NCBI RefSeq assembly: GCF_007830445.1
Contig: NZ_VLKR01000008.1
Coordinates: 124,001 to 188,000, forward strand
DNA: 64,000 nt
Direction: 5' to 3'
Origin: Sphingobacterium siyangense
GTDB lineage: Bacteria; Bacteroidota; Bacteroidia; Sphingobacteriales; Sphingobacteriaceae
The stretch's first letter is position 1; every line of letters begins with the position of its first letter. Position numbers and translations under genes: made by a program. Positions 56,378 through 63,834 of this stretch are shown here, piece after piece. The notes below the pieces were generated by a model. The model searched no databases, was not told the DNA's origin, and worked only from the letters and a program-made list of their open reading frames with translations.

Positions 56378-58564
56378 CTATTCTTGTCCAGCACCAGCTA
56401 CAGGAGCTTCACCGGCAGGTTTATCCTGCTTTGGTTTGTCTTCTTTCGGAGGACGAGGCAATAACGCTTTACGCGAAAGCTTCATTTTACCTTGTTTGTC
56501 GATATCCAACAATTTAACCGTTACTTTATCACCTTCTTTGAAGATACCGTCCATTGTTTCAAGACGTTTCCAGTCGATTTCAGAGATGTGCAATAAACCA
56601 TCTTTACCAGGCATGATTTCAACGAAAGCACCGAATGGCATAATTGATTTCACTTTACCTTCGTAAGTTTCACCAATCTCTGGTTTAGAAGCGATTGCTT
56701 TAATACGACCTACTGCATCATCAATAGCCGCTTTATTATCTGCGAATACTTGAACAACACCCTTGTTATCAACTTCTTCGATCGAAATTGTAGCACCGGT
56801 CTCACGTTGCATCTCTTGGATAATTTTACCACCTGGTCCGATTACAGCGCCAATAAATTCTTTATCGATCAACAATTGAACGATACGAGGTGCATGTGGT
56901 TTGTAATCTTCACGTGGAGCAGAAATTGTTTTCTTCATTTCACCTAAGATGTGTAAACGCGCTTCTTTTGCTTGATCCAAAGCTTGCGTCAACACTTCCC
57001 ATTTCAAACCATTGATTTTTAAGTCCATTTGACAAGCAACGATACCTTTTTCTGTACCAGTTACTTTAAAGTCCATATCACCTAAATGATCTTCATCACC
57101 TAAGATATCCGATAAGATCGCATATTTACCTGTTTTCTCGTCAGAAATCAATCCCATGGCAATACCTGAAACTGGCGCTTTCAATTTCACACCGGCATCC
57201 AAAAGTGCTAATGTACCAGCACATACCGTAGCCATTGAAGAAGATCCATTTGATTCCAGGATATCAGAAACAACACGGATCGTATATGGATTTTCACTGT
57301 CTGCAGGAAGTACCTGTTTCAATGAACGCATAGCCAAGTTACCGTGACCAACTTCACGACGGCCAGGACCTCTATTAGGTCTTACCTCACCTGTAGAGAA
57401 TGCAGGGAAGTTGTAGTGAAGAATAAATTTGTTATAACCGTTGATAAAAGCACCATCGATCATTTGCTCATCGTCTTTAGCACCTAAAGTAACCGATGTC
57501 AATGATTGTGTTTCACCACGTGTAAATACAGCCGAACCGTGTGCAGCAGGCAAGTAATCCACTTCAGACCAGATCGGACGTACAGTACGTACATCACGGC
57601 CATCTAAACGCATACCTTCATCCAAAACCAGGTTACGGACAGCATCATACTGAACATCGTGGAAATATTTTTTAAATAAGAATGCGGTATCATCATCCAA
57701 TTCCTCTGGCATTGTTGCTCTGTACTCTTCCGCGATTTTTGCGAAGTTCTCAGAACGGTCATGTTTCGCAGAAGCAGATTTTGCAATAGCATAAACCTTA
57801 TCGTAAGTAGCTGCAAAAATAGCATCTCTCAATTCAAGGTTTTCAGGCTCATGGTTATACTCACGCTTCACAGTTTTACCAACTAAGTTAGCCAGCTCTA
57901 CTTGAGCAGCAACTTGTTTTTTGATAGCTTCATGAGCAAAAGCAATTGCTTCTACCATTTCAGCTTCAGAAATCTCTTTCGCTTCACCTTCAACCATACC
58001 GATATCCTGTGCAGAACCAGCAACAATAAACTCTAAAGTTGCATTTTCAAGCTCAGACAATTTTGGGTTGATGACCAACTGACCGTCAATTTTCGCAACA
58101 CGAACTTCAGAAATTGGTCCATTGAAAGGAATATCAGAAACAGCAATAGCTGCAGAAGCAGCCAAGCCCGCTAAAGCATCAGGCATAATATCTTTATCTG
58201 CCGAAATCAAGCTGATTGCAACTTGTGTATCTGCGTGATAATTTTCAGGGAACAAAGGACGTAATGCACGATCTACCAAACGTGAGATCAATACCTCATA
58301 ATCTGACAATCTAGCCTCACGACGTAAGAAACCACCTGGAATACGGCCAGTTGCCGCATATTTTTCTTGATAATCTACAGAAAGGGGTAAAAAATCAACG
58401 CCAGATTTCGCTTCTTTAGCTGAAACAACTGTTGCAAGCAACATCGTATCACCTTGTTTTAATACTACAGCCCCATCAGCCTGTTTTGCCAATTTTCCTG
58501 TAGACAATTCGATCTGGGTGCCATTACCCATATCGATGGTCGTTTTAATTTCGTTGTAATTCAT
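56378..58564 (-). CDS. pnp: Polyribonucleotide nucleotidyltransferase (PNPase)
   Basis: PNPase degrades RNA from the 3-prime end phosphorolytically. The 728-residue protein has two RNase PH-like domains ([25 protein letters not shown]; second half with [17 protein letters not shown] and [16 protein letters not shown]), an alpha-helical linker, a KH domain ([23 protein letters not shown]) and an S1 domain ([28 protein letters not shown]). The charged tail is Lys/Pro-rich. rpsO, the common upstream partner, is absent. A promoter and a leader hairpin lie upstream. Confidence 0.98.
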   Translation of the reverse strand: MNYNEIKTTIDMGNGTQIELSTGKLAKQADGAVVLKQGDTMLLATVVSAKEAKSGVDFLPLSVDYQEKYAATGRIPGGFLRREARLSDYEVLISRLVDRALRPLFPENYHADTQVAISLISADKDIMPDALAGLAASAAIAVSDIPFNGPISEVRVAKIDGQLVINPKLSELENATLEFIVAGSAQDIGMVEGEAKEISEAEMVEAIAFAHEAIKKQVAAQVELANLVGKTVKREYNHEPENLELRDAIFAATYDKVYAIAKSASAKHDRSENFAKIAEEYRATMPEELDDDTAFLFKKYFHDVQYDAVRNLVLDEGMRLDGRDVRTVRPIWSEVDYLPAAHGSAVFTRGETQSLTSVTLGAKDDEQMIDGAFINGYNKFILHYNFPAFSTGEVRPNRGPGRREVGHGNLAMRSLKQVLPADSENPYTIRVVSDILESNGSSSMATVCAGTLALLDAGVKLKAPVSGIAMGLISDEKTGKYAILSDILGDEDHLGDMDFKVTGTEKGIVACQMDLKINGLKWEVLTQALDQAKEARLHILGEMKKTISAPREDYKPHAPRIVQLLIDKEFIGAVIGPGGKIIQEMQRETGATISIEEVDNKGVVQVFADNKAAIDDAVGRIKAIASKPEIGETYEGKVKSIMPFGAFVEIMPGKDGLLHISEIDWKRLETMDGIFKEGDKVTVKLLDIDKQGKMKLSRKALLPRPPKEDKPKQDKPAGEAPVAGAGQE

Positions 58565-58596
58565 TTAATCTTGTTTGCGACATGCTTTTCATCTTG

Positions 58597-58611
58597 TTGG
58601 CAGCATGCCAA
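58597..58611 (-). promoter_or_regulatory. pnp leader hairpin
   Basis: TTGGCA/TGCCAA with a 3-base loop lies in the pnp leader, 33 nt before the start codon. In other bacteria pnp leaders carry hairpins used for autoregulation; here that is only a suggestion. Confidence 0.4.
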
Positions 58612-58637
58612 TATTTTAAATACATTAGATTTCAGCA

Positions 58638-58670
58638 CAAAGGTAAATTAAAATATTAAGATTAGTGCAA
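58638..58670 (-). promoter_or_regulatory. pnp promoter
   Basis: Minus strand TTG (58670-58668), 22 nt, TACCTTTG (58645-58638), a full -7 match. The leader is about 65-70 nt. Confidence 0.72.
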
Positions 58671-58754
58671 TTAACAGCAGGCTAAATGCGCAAAGCCGGC
58701 GCTAAGGCTCAATGGTTGTTATGCAAGCGCCATCATTTTTTGAAAATTTACTTA

Positions 58755-58776
58755 AAAAGCACCCGAAGGTGCTTTT
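58755..58776. terminator. Terminator of the lysis-like cassette
   Basis: Stem AAAAGCACC/GGTGCTTTT with a CGAA tetraloop; U-tract on either strand. It lies about 90 nt after the last cassette gene. Confidence 0.75.
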
Positions 58777-58864
58777 ATAGCTATTATCTTCTTTTGGACC
58801 ATCTTCTCGTTGCGAAGCTGCCCAACGTGCCCAACGTAGCGGTGAGCAGTGTCTGAATGAAGCC

Positions 58865-59305
58865 TCAAAAAGTTCTTATTTTCCTACGGCATATAAAAAG
58901 TATTACCAAGACCAGAACGAAACCAATTGCTAATACCCATCCTAACGGTGCGAGCCGTGTCATCTTTGTTTTTCTTTCTGAACCAGACACTATATCATCT
59001 TTACGGACCGTATGAGCCGACCTATTTTCCCCTACTGTACTTGTCATTGATTCCCTGACGATCAGTCCGCCCGACCTGGTCATGAAACCACTATCCGGAT
59101 GAAAGCGTAAAGCACTGTCTGTCCAGAAATACCAGAGCCGCGAAAGACTATCATTTTTACGGTAACTAAAATCTACCTCCTTCTCCTTATGATGTTTAGC
59201 CGATGTATACTGATTTTCTTCCGTCCGATGCTTAAAAATAGTGCAGGAGCCTAGTATACATATGCCTGCCAATAAACTCGATAGATAATTCAATAGTTTT
59301 AACAT
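58865..59305 (-). CDS. Lipoprotein with C-terminal membrane helix, unimolecular-spanin-like
   Basis: The 146-residue protein has a lipoprotein signal ending ILGSC (Cys21). A charged, flexible middle (about 22-114, KHRTEENQ, KHHKEKEVDFSYRK) leads to a single membrane helix at 118-139 (LGWVLAIGFVLVLVILFI) followed by a basic tail CRRKIRTF. Outer-membrane lipid anchor at one end and inner-membrane helix at the other is the architecture of phage u-spanins, which disrupt the outer membrane in lysis. It follows the endolysin-like gene by 11 nt. I know no sequence family for it; the call is by topology. Confidence 0.6.
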   Translation of the reverse strand: MLKLLNYLSSLLAGICILGSCTIFKHRTEENQYTSAKHHKEKEVDFSYRKNDSLSRLWYFWTDSALRFHPDSGFMTRSGGLIVRESMTSTVGENRSAHTVRKDDIVSGSERKTKMTRLAPLGWVLAIGFVLVLVILFICRRKIRTF

Positions 59306-59316
59306 CTTCCCTCCTT

Positions 59317-59910
59317 TCAGTCCAACCAGTTAGCAAACGCATAAATGGTCACCAATGCCCGCCGTTTGGAAAGCACCCTATTTTCGACATTCCCTTCGAC
59401 CGTCAGAATGTATTTATCGTCACTGTTTCGCACGATTCCTACGTGATCGATTCGTCCGAGCTTTTGGTTATATAGGGCAAATAAATCTGCTGGCCGCACT
59501 TCTCCTCTTCGTATCTGCAGCTTGGTATAGCGTCGGGCCATTGGAAATAGAGCGGGGCTCCAGGCATTGCGCGGAAATGATAATCCCGCCCGACTAAAAC
59601 TCCAAGATACAAAGGCCGCACACCAGGCGTAGCCTTTACCTAACCCTGTATAGGCCAAGTATTCTTCCACACGCCTGCCATCATTATTGCCTGTCATTTC
59701 ACTGACGCCGATCTCAGCGACTGCAATGTCAACAATAGCCGACCGAACTTTCTGCTGCGCAGTAAACTTTTCAGGCTTGCCATGTCCAGAGGCCAATTCA
59801 TAGCGATCTTTTGTGAATTCCCGCCTGATTAAAGTATAATCGCTAAAACGGCCAGCAAAAAGGAGAGCCATAGAAAAAATACCAAAAAATAGATAATGCA
59901 CTGTTGCCAT
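59317..59910 (-). CDS. CHAP-type peptidoglycan hydrolase with signal anchor (endolysin-like)
   Basis: The 197-residue protein has an N-terminal hydrophobic segment (YLFFGIFSMALLFAG, residues 6-20), then a cysteine/histidine hydrolase fold: Cys97 in YAWCAAFVSWSFSRAG, His156 in RIDHVGIV, and Glu172/Asn174 in VEGN. This triad fits CHAP amidases/endopeptidases acting on peptidoglycan. The first 82 nt overlap the preceding membrane-protein gene in another frame. The next possible start (59871) still overlaps by 43 nt. The signal segment suggests Sec-dependent or SAR-type release. Confidence 0.78.
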   Translation of the reverse strand: MATVHYLFFGIFSMALLFAGRFSDYTLIRREFTKDRYELASGHGKPEKFTAQQKVRSAIVDIAVAEIGVSEMTGNNDGRRVEEYLAYTGLGKGYAWCAAFVSWSFSRAGLSFPRNAWSPALFPMARRYTKLQIRRGEVRPADLFALYNQKLGRIDHVGIVRNSDDKYILTVEGNVENRVLSKRRALVTIYAFANWLD

Positions 59911-60215
59911 GATGTCAATTGATTAAAGTAATAATTAAAGTCCTCTCGAAAATATTTAAAAGGTTTCCATAAAAACTCCTGCAGCCAGAAACAGCAATAG
60001 ATGAGCAGAAATGCTGCTAAGACTGCAAAGAACAATACGGAAAGGATGCCGACGTCCAAGATACCGGCAGTGGCATCTATGGCCTGCAATAAAAGGCCAG
60101 TGCCTATGAAACAGATCAGGAGGCAGGCCGATAGGATACCCATCTCCTGCTTTTTTGTGAATGCCCAGGTTATATCCTCGATAAACCAGCGCTTTTGTAT
60201 TTGTACTAATTTCAT
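59829..60215 (-). CDS. Three-helix membrane protein, holin-like
   Basis: The 128-residue protein has three predicted membrane helices (about 25-46, 51-78, 102-127) after a basic, aromatic N-terminus (KLVQIQKRWFIEDITWAF). The size and three-helix form are those of class I holins. Placement directly before, and overlapping with, a CHAP hydrolase supports that reading. It lacks a recognised holin family signature, so another role (membrane partner of the hydrolase) is open. It follows the second DUF6266 gene by 41 nt. Confidence 0.6.
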   Translation of the reverse strand: MKLVQIQKRWFIEDITWAFTKKQEMGILSACLLICFIGTGLLLQAIDATAGILDVGILSVLFFAVLAAFLLIYCCFWLQEFLWKPFKYFREDFNYYFNQLTSWQQCIIYFLVFFLWLSFLLAVLAIIL

Positions 60216-60256
60216 TTGTTAAAATTTGATTTATAAGTAAACTTTTAGATCATGGA

Positions 60257-60817
60257 CTATATAAACAGCCCCAAGTATTGACTATTTGAGAAATTCGCTT
60301 TTTCTCGGTCATGTACGATGAGATAAAGATGGATCGGCAGCTTTTCCATGCCATCGGGTAACTGCATGGTCAATGTACCATCTTGCCGTAACGCTACTTC
60401 ATCATTGATGGCAGCGAGTTCCTCTTCGACCGCATAGGCACAGAGAATGATACCATCATCCGTCCTATCTTGATGTAAAACATTTGTAGCACTGTTCCAG
60501 ACAATGGTAATTTGCTTTTGTTGGCGGTCGACGGAATCTACCCCCAACGGCAGTTTAACACCCGCACTCAACTGTGCTTTTGCGGGATCTACCTCAATAT
60601 CGGGGTATATACCTTTCATGGCATTCCGCAATAGCGCAGACATCGCCCGACCAATTGAAGTCTTTCTCACATTACGCTTTCGTGCAGTATAACCCATCTG
60701 TATGATATCGTTTACAGGATTGATAAATTTCCGCGCGCGGGCAAACTTCATACGAACGGTTTCCGTTCCATTGACAACAAGCATTTTTCTTTCCTTTTGT
60801 TTTGATAATAATTTCAT
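60257..60817 (-). CDS. DUF6266-type protein, second paralogue (N-terminal motif lost)
   Basis: The 186-residue protein aligns by eye with the first paralogue: ARKFINPVNDIIQMGY versus AKFIMPIAPFVEVGF, AMKGIYPDIEVDPAKAQLSAG versus AIAGAYPNFALDYAKIKISSG, a beta domain with DDGIILCAYAVEEELAAIND, and SQYLGLFI at the end. It lacks the Gly-rich GGFSGKAGSVIGAHWK block and begins MKLLSKQKERKMLVVNG instead. I know no function for the family. The two genes are probably an old duplication in which one copy has changed. Confidence 0.72.
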   Translation of the reverse strand: MKLLSKQKERKMLVVNGTETVRMKFARARKFINPVNDIIQMGYTARKRNVRKTSIGRAMSALLRNAMKGIYPDIEVDPAKAQLSAGVKLPLGVDSVDRQQKQITIVWNSATNVLHQDRTDDGIILCAYAVEEELAAINDEVALRQDGTLTMQLPDGMEKLPIHLYLIVHDREKANFSNSQYLGLFI

Positions 60818-60874
60818 TTTACACTGTTTTAATTTTCATTCCTTAAAAAAATCCATTACATAATCCGCATAATA

Positions 60875-60897
60875 TGGCCGGTCCCCCACACCGGCCA
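60875..60897 (-). promoter_or_regulatory. GC-rich hairpin between the DUF6266 genes
   Basis: A perfect 8-bp stem TGGCCGGT/ACCGGCCA with a 7-base loop lies in the 93-nt gap. No U-tract follows directly. It may be an RNA processing or stability element giving unequal output of the two genes. Confidence 0.55.
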
Positions 60898-60910
60898 CAT
60901 CATTTAATCA

Positions 60911-61555
60911 CTAGATAAGATCATACTCCCCCAAATAGGTTGTACGACTGATCCTCTCGTTTTTTCGATCTGTAAAAAACAGCCAGAGATGCCCCTTTTC
61001 ACCCAAAAAGTAATCGGGCAGCTCAATATCGATCGTAGCGTCCCCACGCACAGGAGGTTTCGGAGCGGTCAAAAACTCATCCAGCGAAGGCAGATACAGC
61101 AGAATATGCACGACATCGTCCAAGCTCCCTTTCTGCATCTGTATTGCCTGGTCCGACCAGCCCATTGTGAGTATCCCGGAATTAACCGATGCATAGACGT
61201 TACCGCCGGGCTGCAGACTTCCTGAAGAAATTTTTATCTTAGCGTAATCCAATGCAAAATTTGGATAAGCACCAGCAATAGCAGCTTTCATATTTGCCTG
61301 TATTGCCGCATTTACCCCCGTCATCCGTTCACTATTGACCTGCGAAAAACCGACCTCTACAAATGGTGCTATCGGCATAATAAATTTGGCAATCGTGTAG
61401 AAGCGTGCTTGTTGGATCAGCTGTGCTTCACTAGCCGGTTTGTTGCTCTTTTTGGAAAGCCCCCTGATATAATCGATGCTCTTCCAATGTGCGCCTATTA
61501 CCGATCCAGCTTTACCGCTGAATCCACCATTGACGCCTTTTCTAATTGTACCCAT
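60911..61555 (-). CDS. DUF6266 family protein, first paralogue
   Basis: The 214-residue protein opens with the family's conserved block (MGTIRKGVNGGFSGKAGSVIG, residues 1-21, then AHWKSIDYIRG). A helical segment about 45-95 follows, then a beta-rich C-terminal half (VHILLYLPSLDEF, DATIDIELPDYFLGEKGHLWLFFTD). It has neither signal peptide nor membrane helix. No enzymatic motif is visible. As the first gene after a strong promoter it is probably the most abundant product of the cassette, which would fit a structural or scaffold protein. Confidence 0.8.
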   Translation of the reverse strand: MGTIRKGVNGGFSGKAGSVIGAHWKSIDYIRGLSKKSNKPASEAQLIQQARFYTIAKFIMPIAPFVEVGFSQVNSERMTGVNAAIQANMKAAIAGAYPNFALDYAKIKISSGSLQPGGNVYASVNSGILTMGWSDQAIQMQKGSLDDVVHILLYLPSLDEFLTAPKPPVRGDATIDIELPDYFLGEKGHLWLFFTDRKNERISRTTYLGEYDLI

Positions 61556-61598
61556 GTTGTAAATTTTAAAAGTTAAAAAACATGTAAAAACTTGACTG

Positions 61599-61611
61599 AT
61601 ACCGGTATACC
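61599..61611. promoter_or_regulatory. Palindromic operator-like site in the DUF6266 leader
   Basis: Two overlapping perfect palindromes, ATACCGGTAT (61599-61608) and GGTATACC (61604-61611), lie about 10-20 nt downstream of the predicted transcription start. That position suits a repressor roadblock. Confidence 0.45.
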
Positions 61612-61625
61612 TCGCTTTACATCAA

Positions 61626-61656
61626 CAAACATAAAACAGAAAAAACGCATTTTCAA
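61626..61656 (-). promoter_or_regulatory. Consensus promoter of the DUF6266/lysis-like cassette
   Basis: On the minus strand TTG (61656-61654), exactly 20 nt, TATGTTTG (61633-61626): both boxes match the Bacteroidota consensus. The predicted leader is about 65 nt. Confidence 0.78.
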
Positions 61657-61838
61657 GGGCTGAAAAAGACTAGTCCGATCACTGTCCGCCCCCCTATGTG
61701 GATCTGTCTGAACAGCTCAGATAAATGTCCATTTGCTGTCCATAGAAGATAATCCTCTGTAATCAGAAAAAGCCAAGACTTACTGTTGTCGCCTTCGATT
61801 TTGATCTGTAACTGGTTCGCCTCTCTTTCGGCTTTTGC
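61653..61838 (-). pseudogene. Possible gene remnant, 61 codons without a start
   Basis: The minus strand is open from after a TAG (61841-61839) to TGA (61655-61653). The translation is protein-like in composition (QLQIKIEGDNSKSWLFLITED, then YLLWTANGHLSELFRQIHIGG) but contains no ATG, and only a late GTG. It may be the tail of a decayed gene replaced by the cassette promoter, or chance. Confidence 0.35.
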
Positions 61839-61912
61839 CTACAGTCCGCCCACACTTCCCCTACTCTCCGCCTTCTAATCGGTAGGAAAAACGTAGGCTA
61901 TGAGTAGGGAAA
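61837..61912. repeat. Cluster of CCTAC/GTAGG repeats with hairpin potential
   Basis: GCCTAC (61837-61842) pairs with GTAGGC (61893-61898), and the segment 61856-61866 pairs with 61902-61911 with one bulge. CCTAC or GTAGG occurs five times in 75 bases. The pairings cross, so alternative folds are possible. Confidence 0.4.
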
Positions 61913-62066
61913 GAGTATGTCTATACCGAAAATGGTCCGAACGAAAGCTGAACAAGGAACGAGGAAGGATGGTAAAAAGAGATGGACAAATACAGCAAGC
62001 AGGACCCTTGCCATAAAATGAAATAAAAGAAAAATATAAAAACGAAAGAAGAAAGAAAATGAAAGG

Positions 62067-62414
62067 TTAAAAATCGGATAGATTATGGTATTTTTTCTTA
62101 AATAGCACCATATCAGCGTGTAAAAAATACTTGCCCGTATGATCCTTTTTATAAGCAAGGATCATCCCTTGTTTCTCGCAGCGGTAGAGTGTTTTTGCAA
62201 CGATGCCGACATAGCTGCAGACTTCTTTGCTATGTACAAGCTGTATTGGAGGATCGGGCAATTTACGCTGGATCAATGCGGTCACCTGTTCCACGGACTG
62301 AACAATCTGATCAACAATCAGCCGGCAGGCATTCAGCAGACAGGGCGTCTGGCATTTCTCGGGTTTCGCCGACAAAGCAAAGCAATTAACACAAGGTAAT
62401 TTTTCACTCATCAT
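62067..62414 (-). CDS. Cys-rich helix-turn-helix protein
   Basis: The 115-residue protein (ATG 62414 or the next codon) has five cysteines in its first 30 residues (Cys8, 11, 21, 25, 30: CVNC...CQTPCLLNAC), a possible zinc site. A helix (about 30-48) follows, then a C-terminal excisionase/MerR-like winged helix (HSKEVCSYVGIVAKTLYRCEKQGMI, wing YKKDHTGKYFLHADM). It is a DNA-binding protein and a candidate regulator of the cassette that follows 510 bases downstream. Longer in-frame starts at TTG are possible but less likely. Confidence 0.65.
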   Translation of the reverse strand: MMSEKLPCVNCFALSAKPEKCQTPCLLNACRLIVDQIVQSVEQVTALIQRKLPDPPIQLVHSKEVCSYVGIVAKTLYRCEKQGMILAYKKDHTGKYFLHADMVLFKKKYHNLSDF

Positions 62415-62546
62415 TTTGGAATTTTGGAGCAATCGCCTCCCATATCTTATCGATCTAGTCAAAAATTGCTCGGATTTATAATTTAGTTACATGGTTTTAT
62501 CAGCTTTTCCAATCCGACCAGCCTATATACCGCTGCGGTTGTTCCT

Positions 62547-63569
62547 TTACATCTTCATGACCTTCGCTCTGTAGTCCTCAACCTGCTTGGACAGCTTTTT
62601 CATCAACTTGGTTTTTACCAGTTCTGAGCATTTATTGGCCGGATTAGACCTTCCTCGTAAGGCCTGAAAAGTAAGATCAAGATAAGTTGAGAAATCAGGA
62701 TCTTTGATACCGACCGATTGAATCATAAATATTTTCAGCATGGCTTCAGCTGGAATGTCATCTGAACCAGTAAGCACAAAGCTTTCCCGCATCACAGACT
62801 CGAAATAATACAATTCTACAGTCCCCCCATGCATTTTTTCACCTTTGGAGACCATTGTTTTAATATAATCGACAAGGCTGTCGATCTGGCCGAGCAAAAG
62901 ATCCAAGGTTTTCTGTTTTTCAAACTTGCCAAAGAAAACACTTTCAGCTAGTAATCGTAATAGTTTTTCAAAGGTAAATCCATCCCAAATTTCTTCGCTG
63001 GAGATACTACCATAGGCCTCAGAAATCGCTTTAAAATGTTCGCTCAGATTTAGAGGTTGTATTTTCTTCAAAAATTCCTCAAATGTGATATCTAGTTTCA
63101 CAATATGATAATAATAGGTGTAGATTTTAAAATAGGCGAGTTCCTCAAATGCCATCAGATGTACTAGCGGCACTTCCGCACAGGTCATTTTCAACCATGC
63201 ATGATCACCTTGATTTTGGAGTTTTTCAAATTCATACCTCAAATTTTCGATGTAATGCTTGAGTTCCATAAACTCTCCGCTCAACAGGGGCAGATAAGAC
63301 ACATCAGTTAGTTTTACCTCCAGACCTGTATGGTCACTTGAATGGTTTTCCAACCGTATTGCGATATCGTCCAATGAGATTTTATAATGCCGTGCAAGAC
63401 GATAAAACTCCGGCAGCGTAAGGTAGGTGTCCCCACGTTGCCGATTCCTTAAGGACCTGTTTTCAATGCAGAGCAGCTGCTCCAATTCCTTGCTCAGCTC
63501 ATTAGGATTTTCGGTTCTTTCTTCGATAAGATTAAACAGTATTCGTTGAATATTAACGTCCAGTTGCAT
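62547..63569 (-). CDS. Putative regulator with N-terminal HTH and long helical domain
   Basis: The 340-residue protein has an N-terminal helix-turn-helix-like part (residues 20-70: NELSKELEQLLCIENRSLRNRQRGD, then TLPEFYRLARHYKISLDDIA). This type is seen in Bacteroidota regulators and recalls XRE/BetR forms. About 250 residues of alpha-helical sequence with no recognised domain follow (LKHYIENLRYEFEKLQ, EELAYFKIYTYYYHIVKL). A -7 box TAACTTTG lies at 63640-63633. It precedes the Cys-rich HTH gene on the same strand, 132 nt apart, and may be a host regulator rather than part of the cassette. Confidence 0.6.
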   Translation of the reverse strand: MQLDVNIQRILFNLIEERTENPNELSKELEQLLCIENRSLRNRQRGDTYLTLPEFYRLARHYKISLDDIAIRLENHSSDHTGLEVKLTDVSYLPLLSGEFMELKHYIENLRYEFEKLQNQGDHAWLKMTCAEVPLVHLMAFEELAYFKIYTYYYHIVKLDITFEEFLKKIQPLNLSEHFKAISEAYGSISSEEIWDGFTFEKLLRLLAESVFFGKFEKQKTLDLLLGQIDSLVDYIKTMVSKGEKMHGGTVELYYFESVMRESFVLTGSDDIPAEAMLKIFMIQSVGIKDPDFSTYLDLTFQALRGRSNPANKCSELVKTKLMKKLSKQVEDYRAKVMKM

Positions 63570-63632
63570 AATTCATGATTTAAAACACTTCAGGTTAGTA
63601 TAACACTAAAATAAGTTTATAAACCAAAAGAA

Positions 63633-63640
63633 CAAAGTTA
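63633..63640 (-). promoter_or_regulatory. -7 box upstream of the HTH regulator
   Basis: TAACTTTG on the minus strand fits the consensus; no TTG stands at the preferred spacing. The leader would be about 60 nt. Confidence 0.4.
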
Positions 63641-63834
63641 AACCCTAAAGAAATCATATTTTTAATATGGTATTCGGCTATTTGGTAAACATTCCTCCAA
63701 GGATAGCCATAATCATCGCTCGCTGGTATTTTTCATACCAAATCAATTAATCACAGGAAAAACAAATACCTTTTAACGAAACAGGTCATTCTGTAATTTA
63801 GTAATGAGTACTTTATACTTACATAACTGAGCCA

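Larger units (their letters stand above)
58565..58864. other. Intergenic region, pnp / accessory cassette
   Basis: This holds the pnp leader hairpin (58597-58611), the pnp promoter (58638-58670) and the terminator of the DUF6266/lysis-like cassette (58755-58776). A tandem 9-bp repeat GCCCAACGT occurs at 58820-58837. No coding frame is apparent. Confidence 0.55.
61556..62066. other. Long leader/intergenic region of the DUF6266 cassette
   Basis: These 511 bases hold the cassette promoter (61626-61656), a palindrome in the leader (61599-61611), a possible gene remnant (61653-61838) and a block of GTAGG/CCTAC repeats with hairpin potential (61837-61912). A hydrophobic 38-codon frame (61898-62014) has no ribosome site and is not called. 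Confidence 0.55.

Noticed and set aside
61898..62158. Hydrophobic 86-codon minus-strand frame overlapping the Cys-rich HTH gene
   Set aside because: Its first part is a shadow of the HTH gene and the remaining 38 codons have no ribosome site; the composition follows T-rich DNA.
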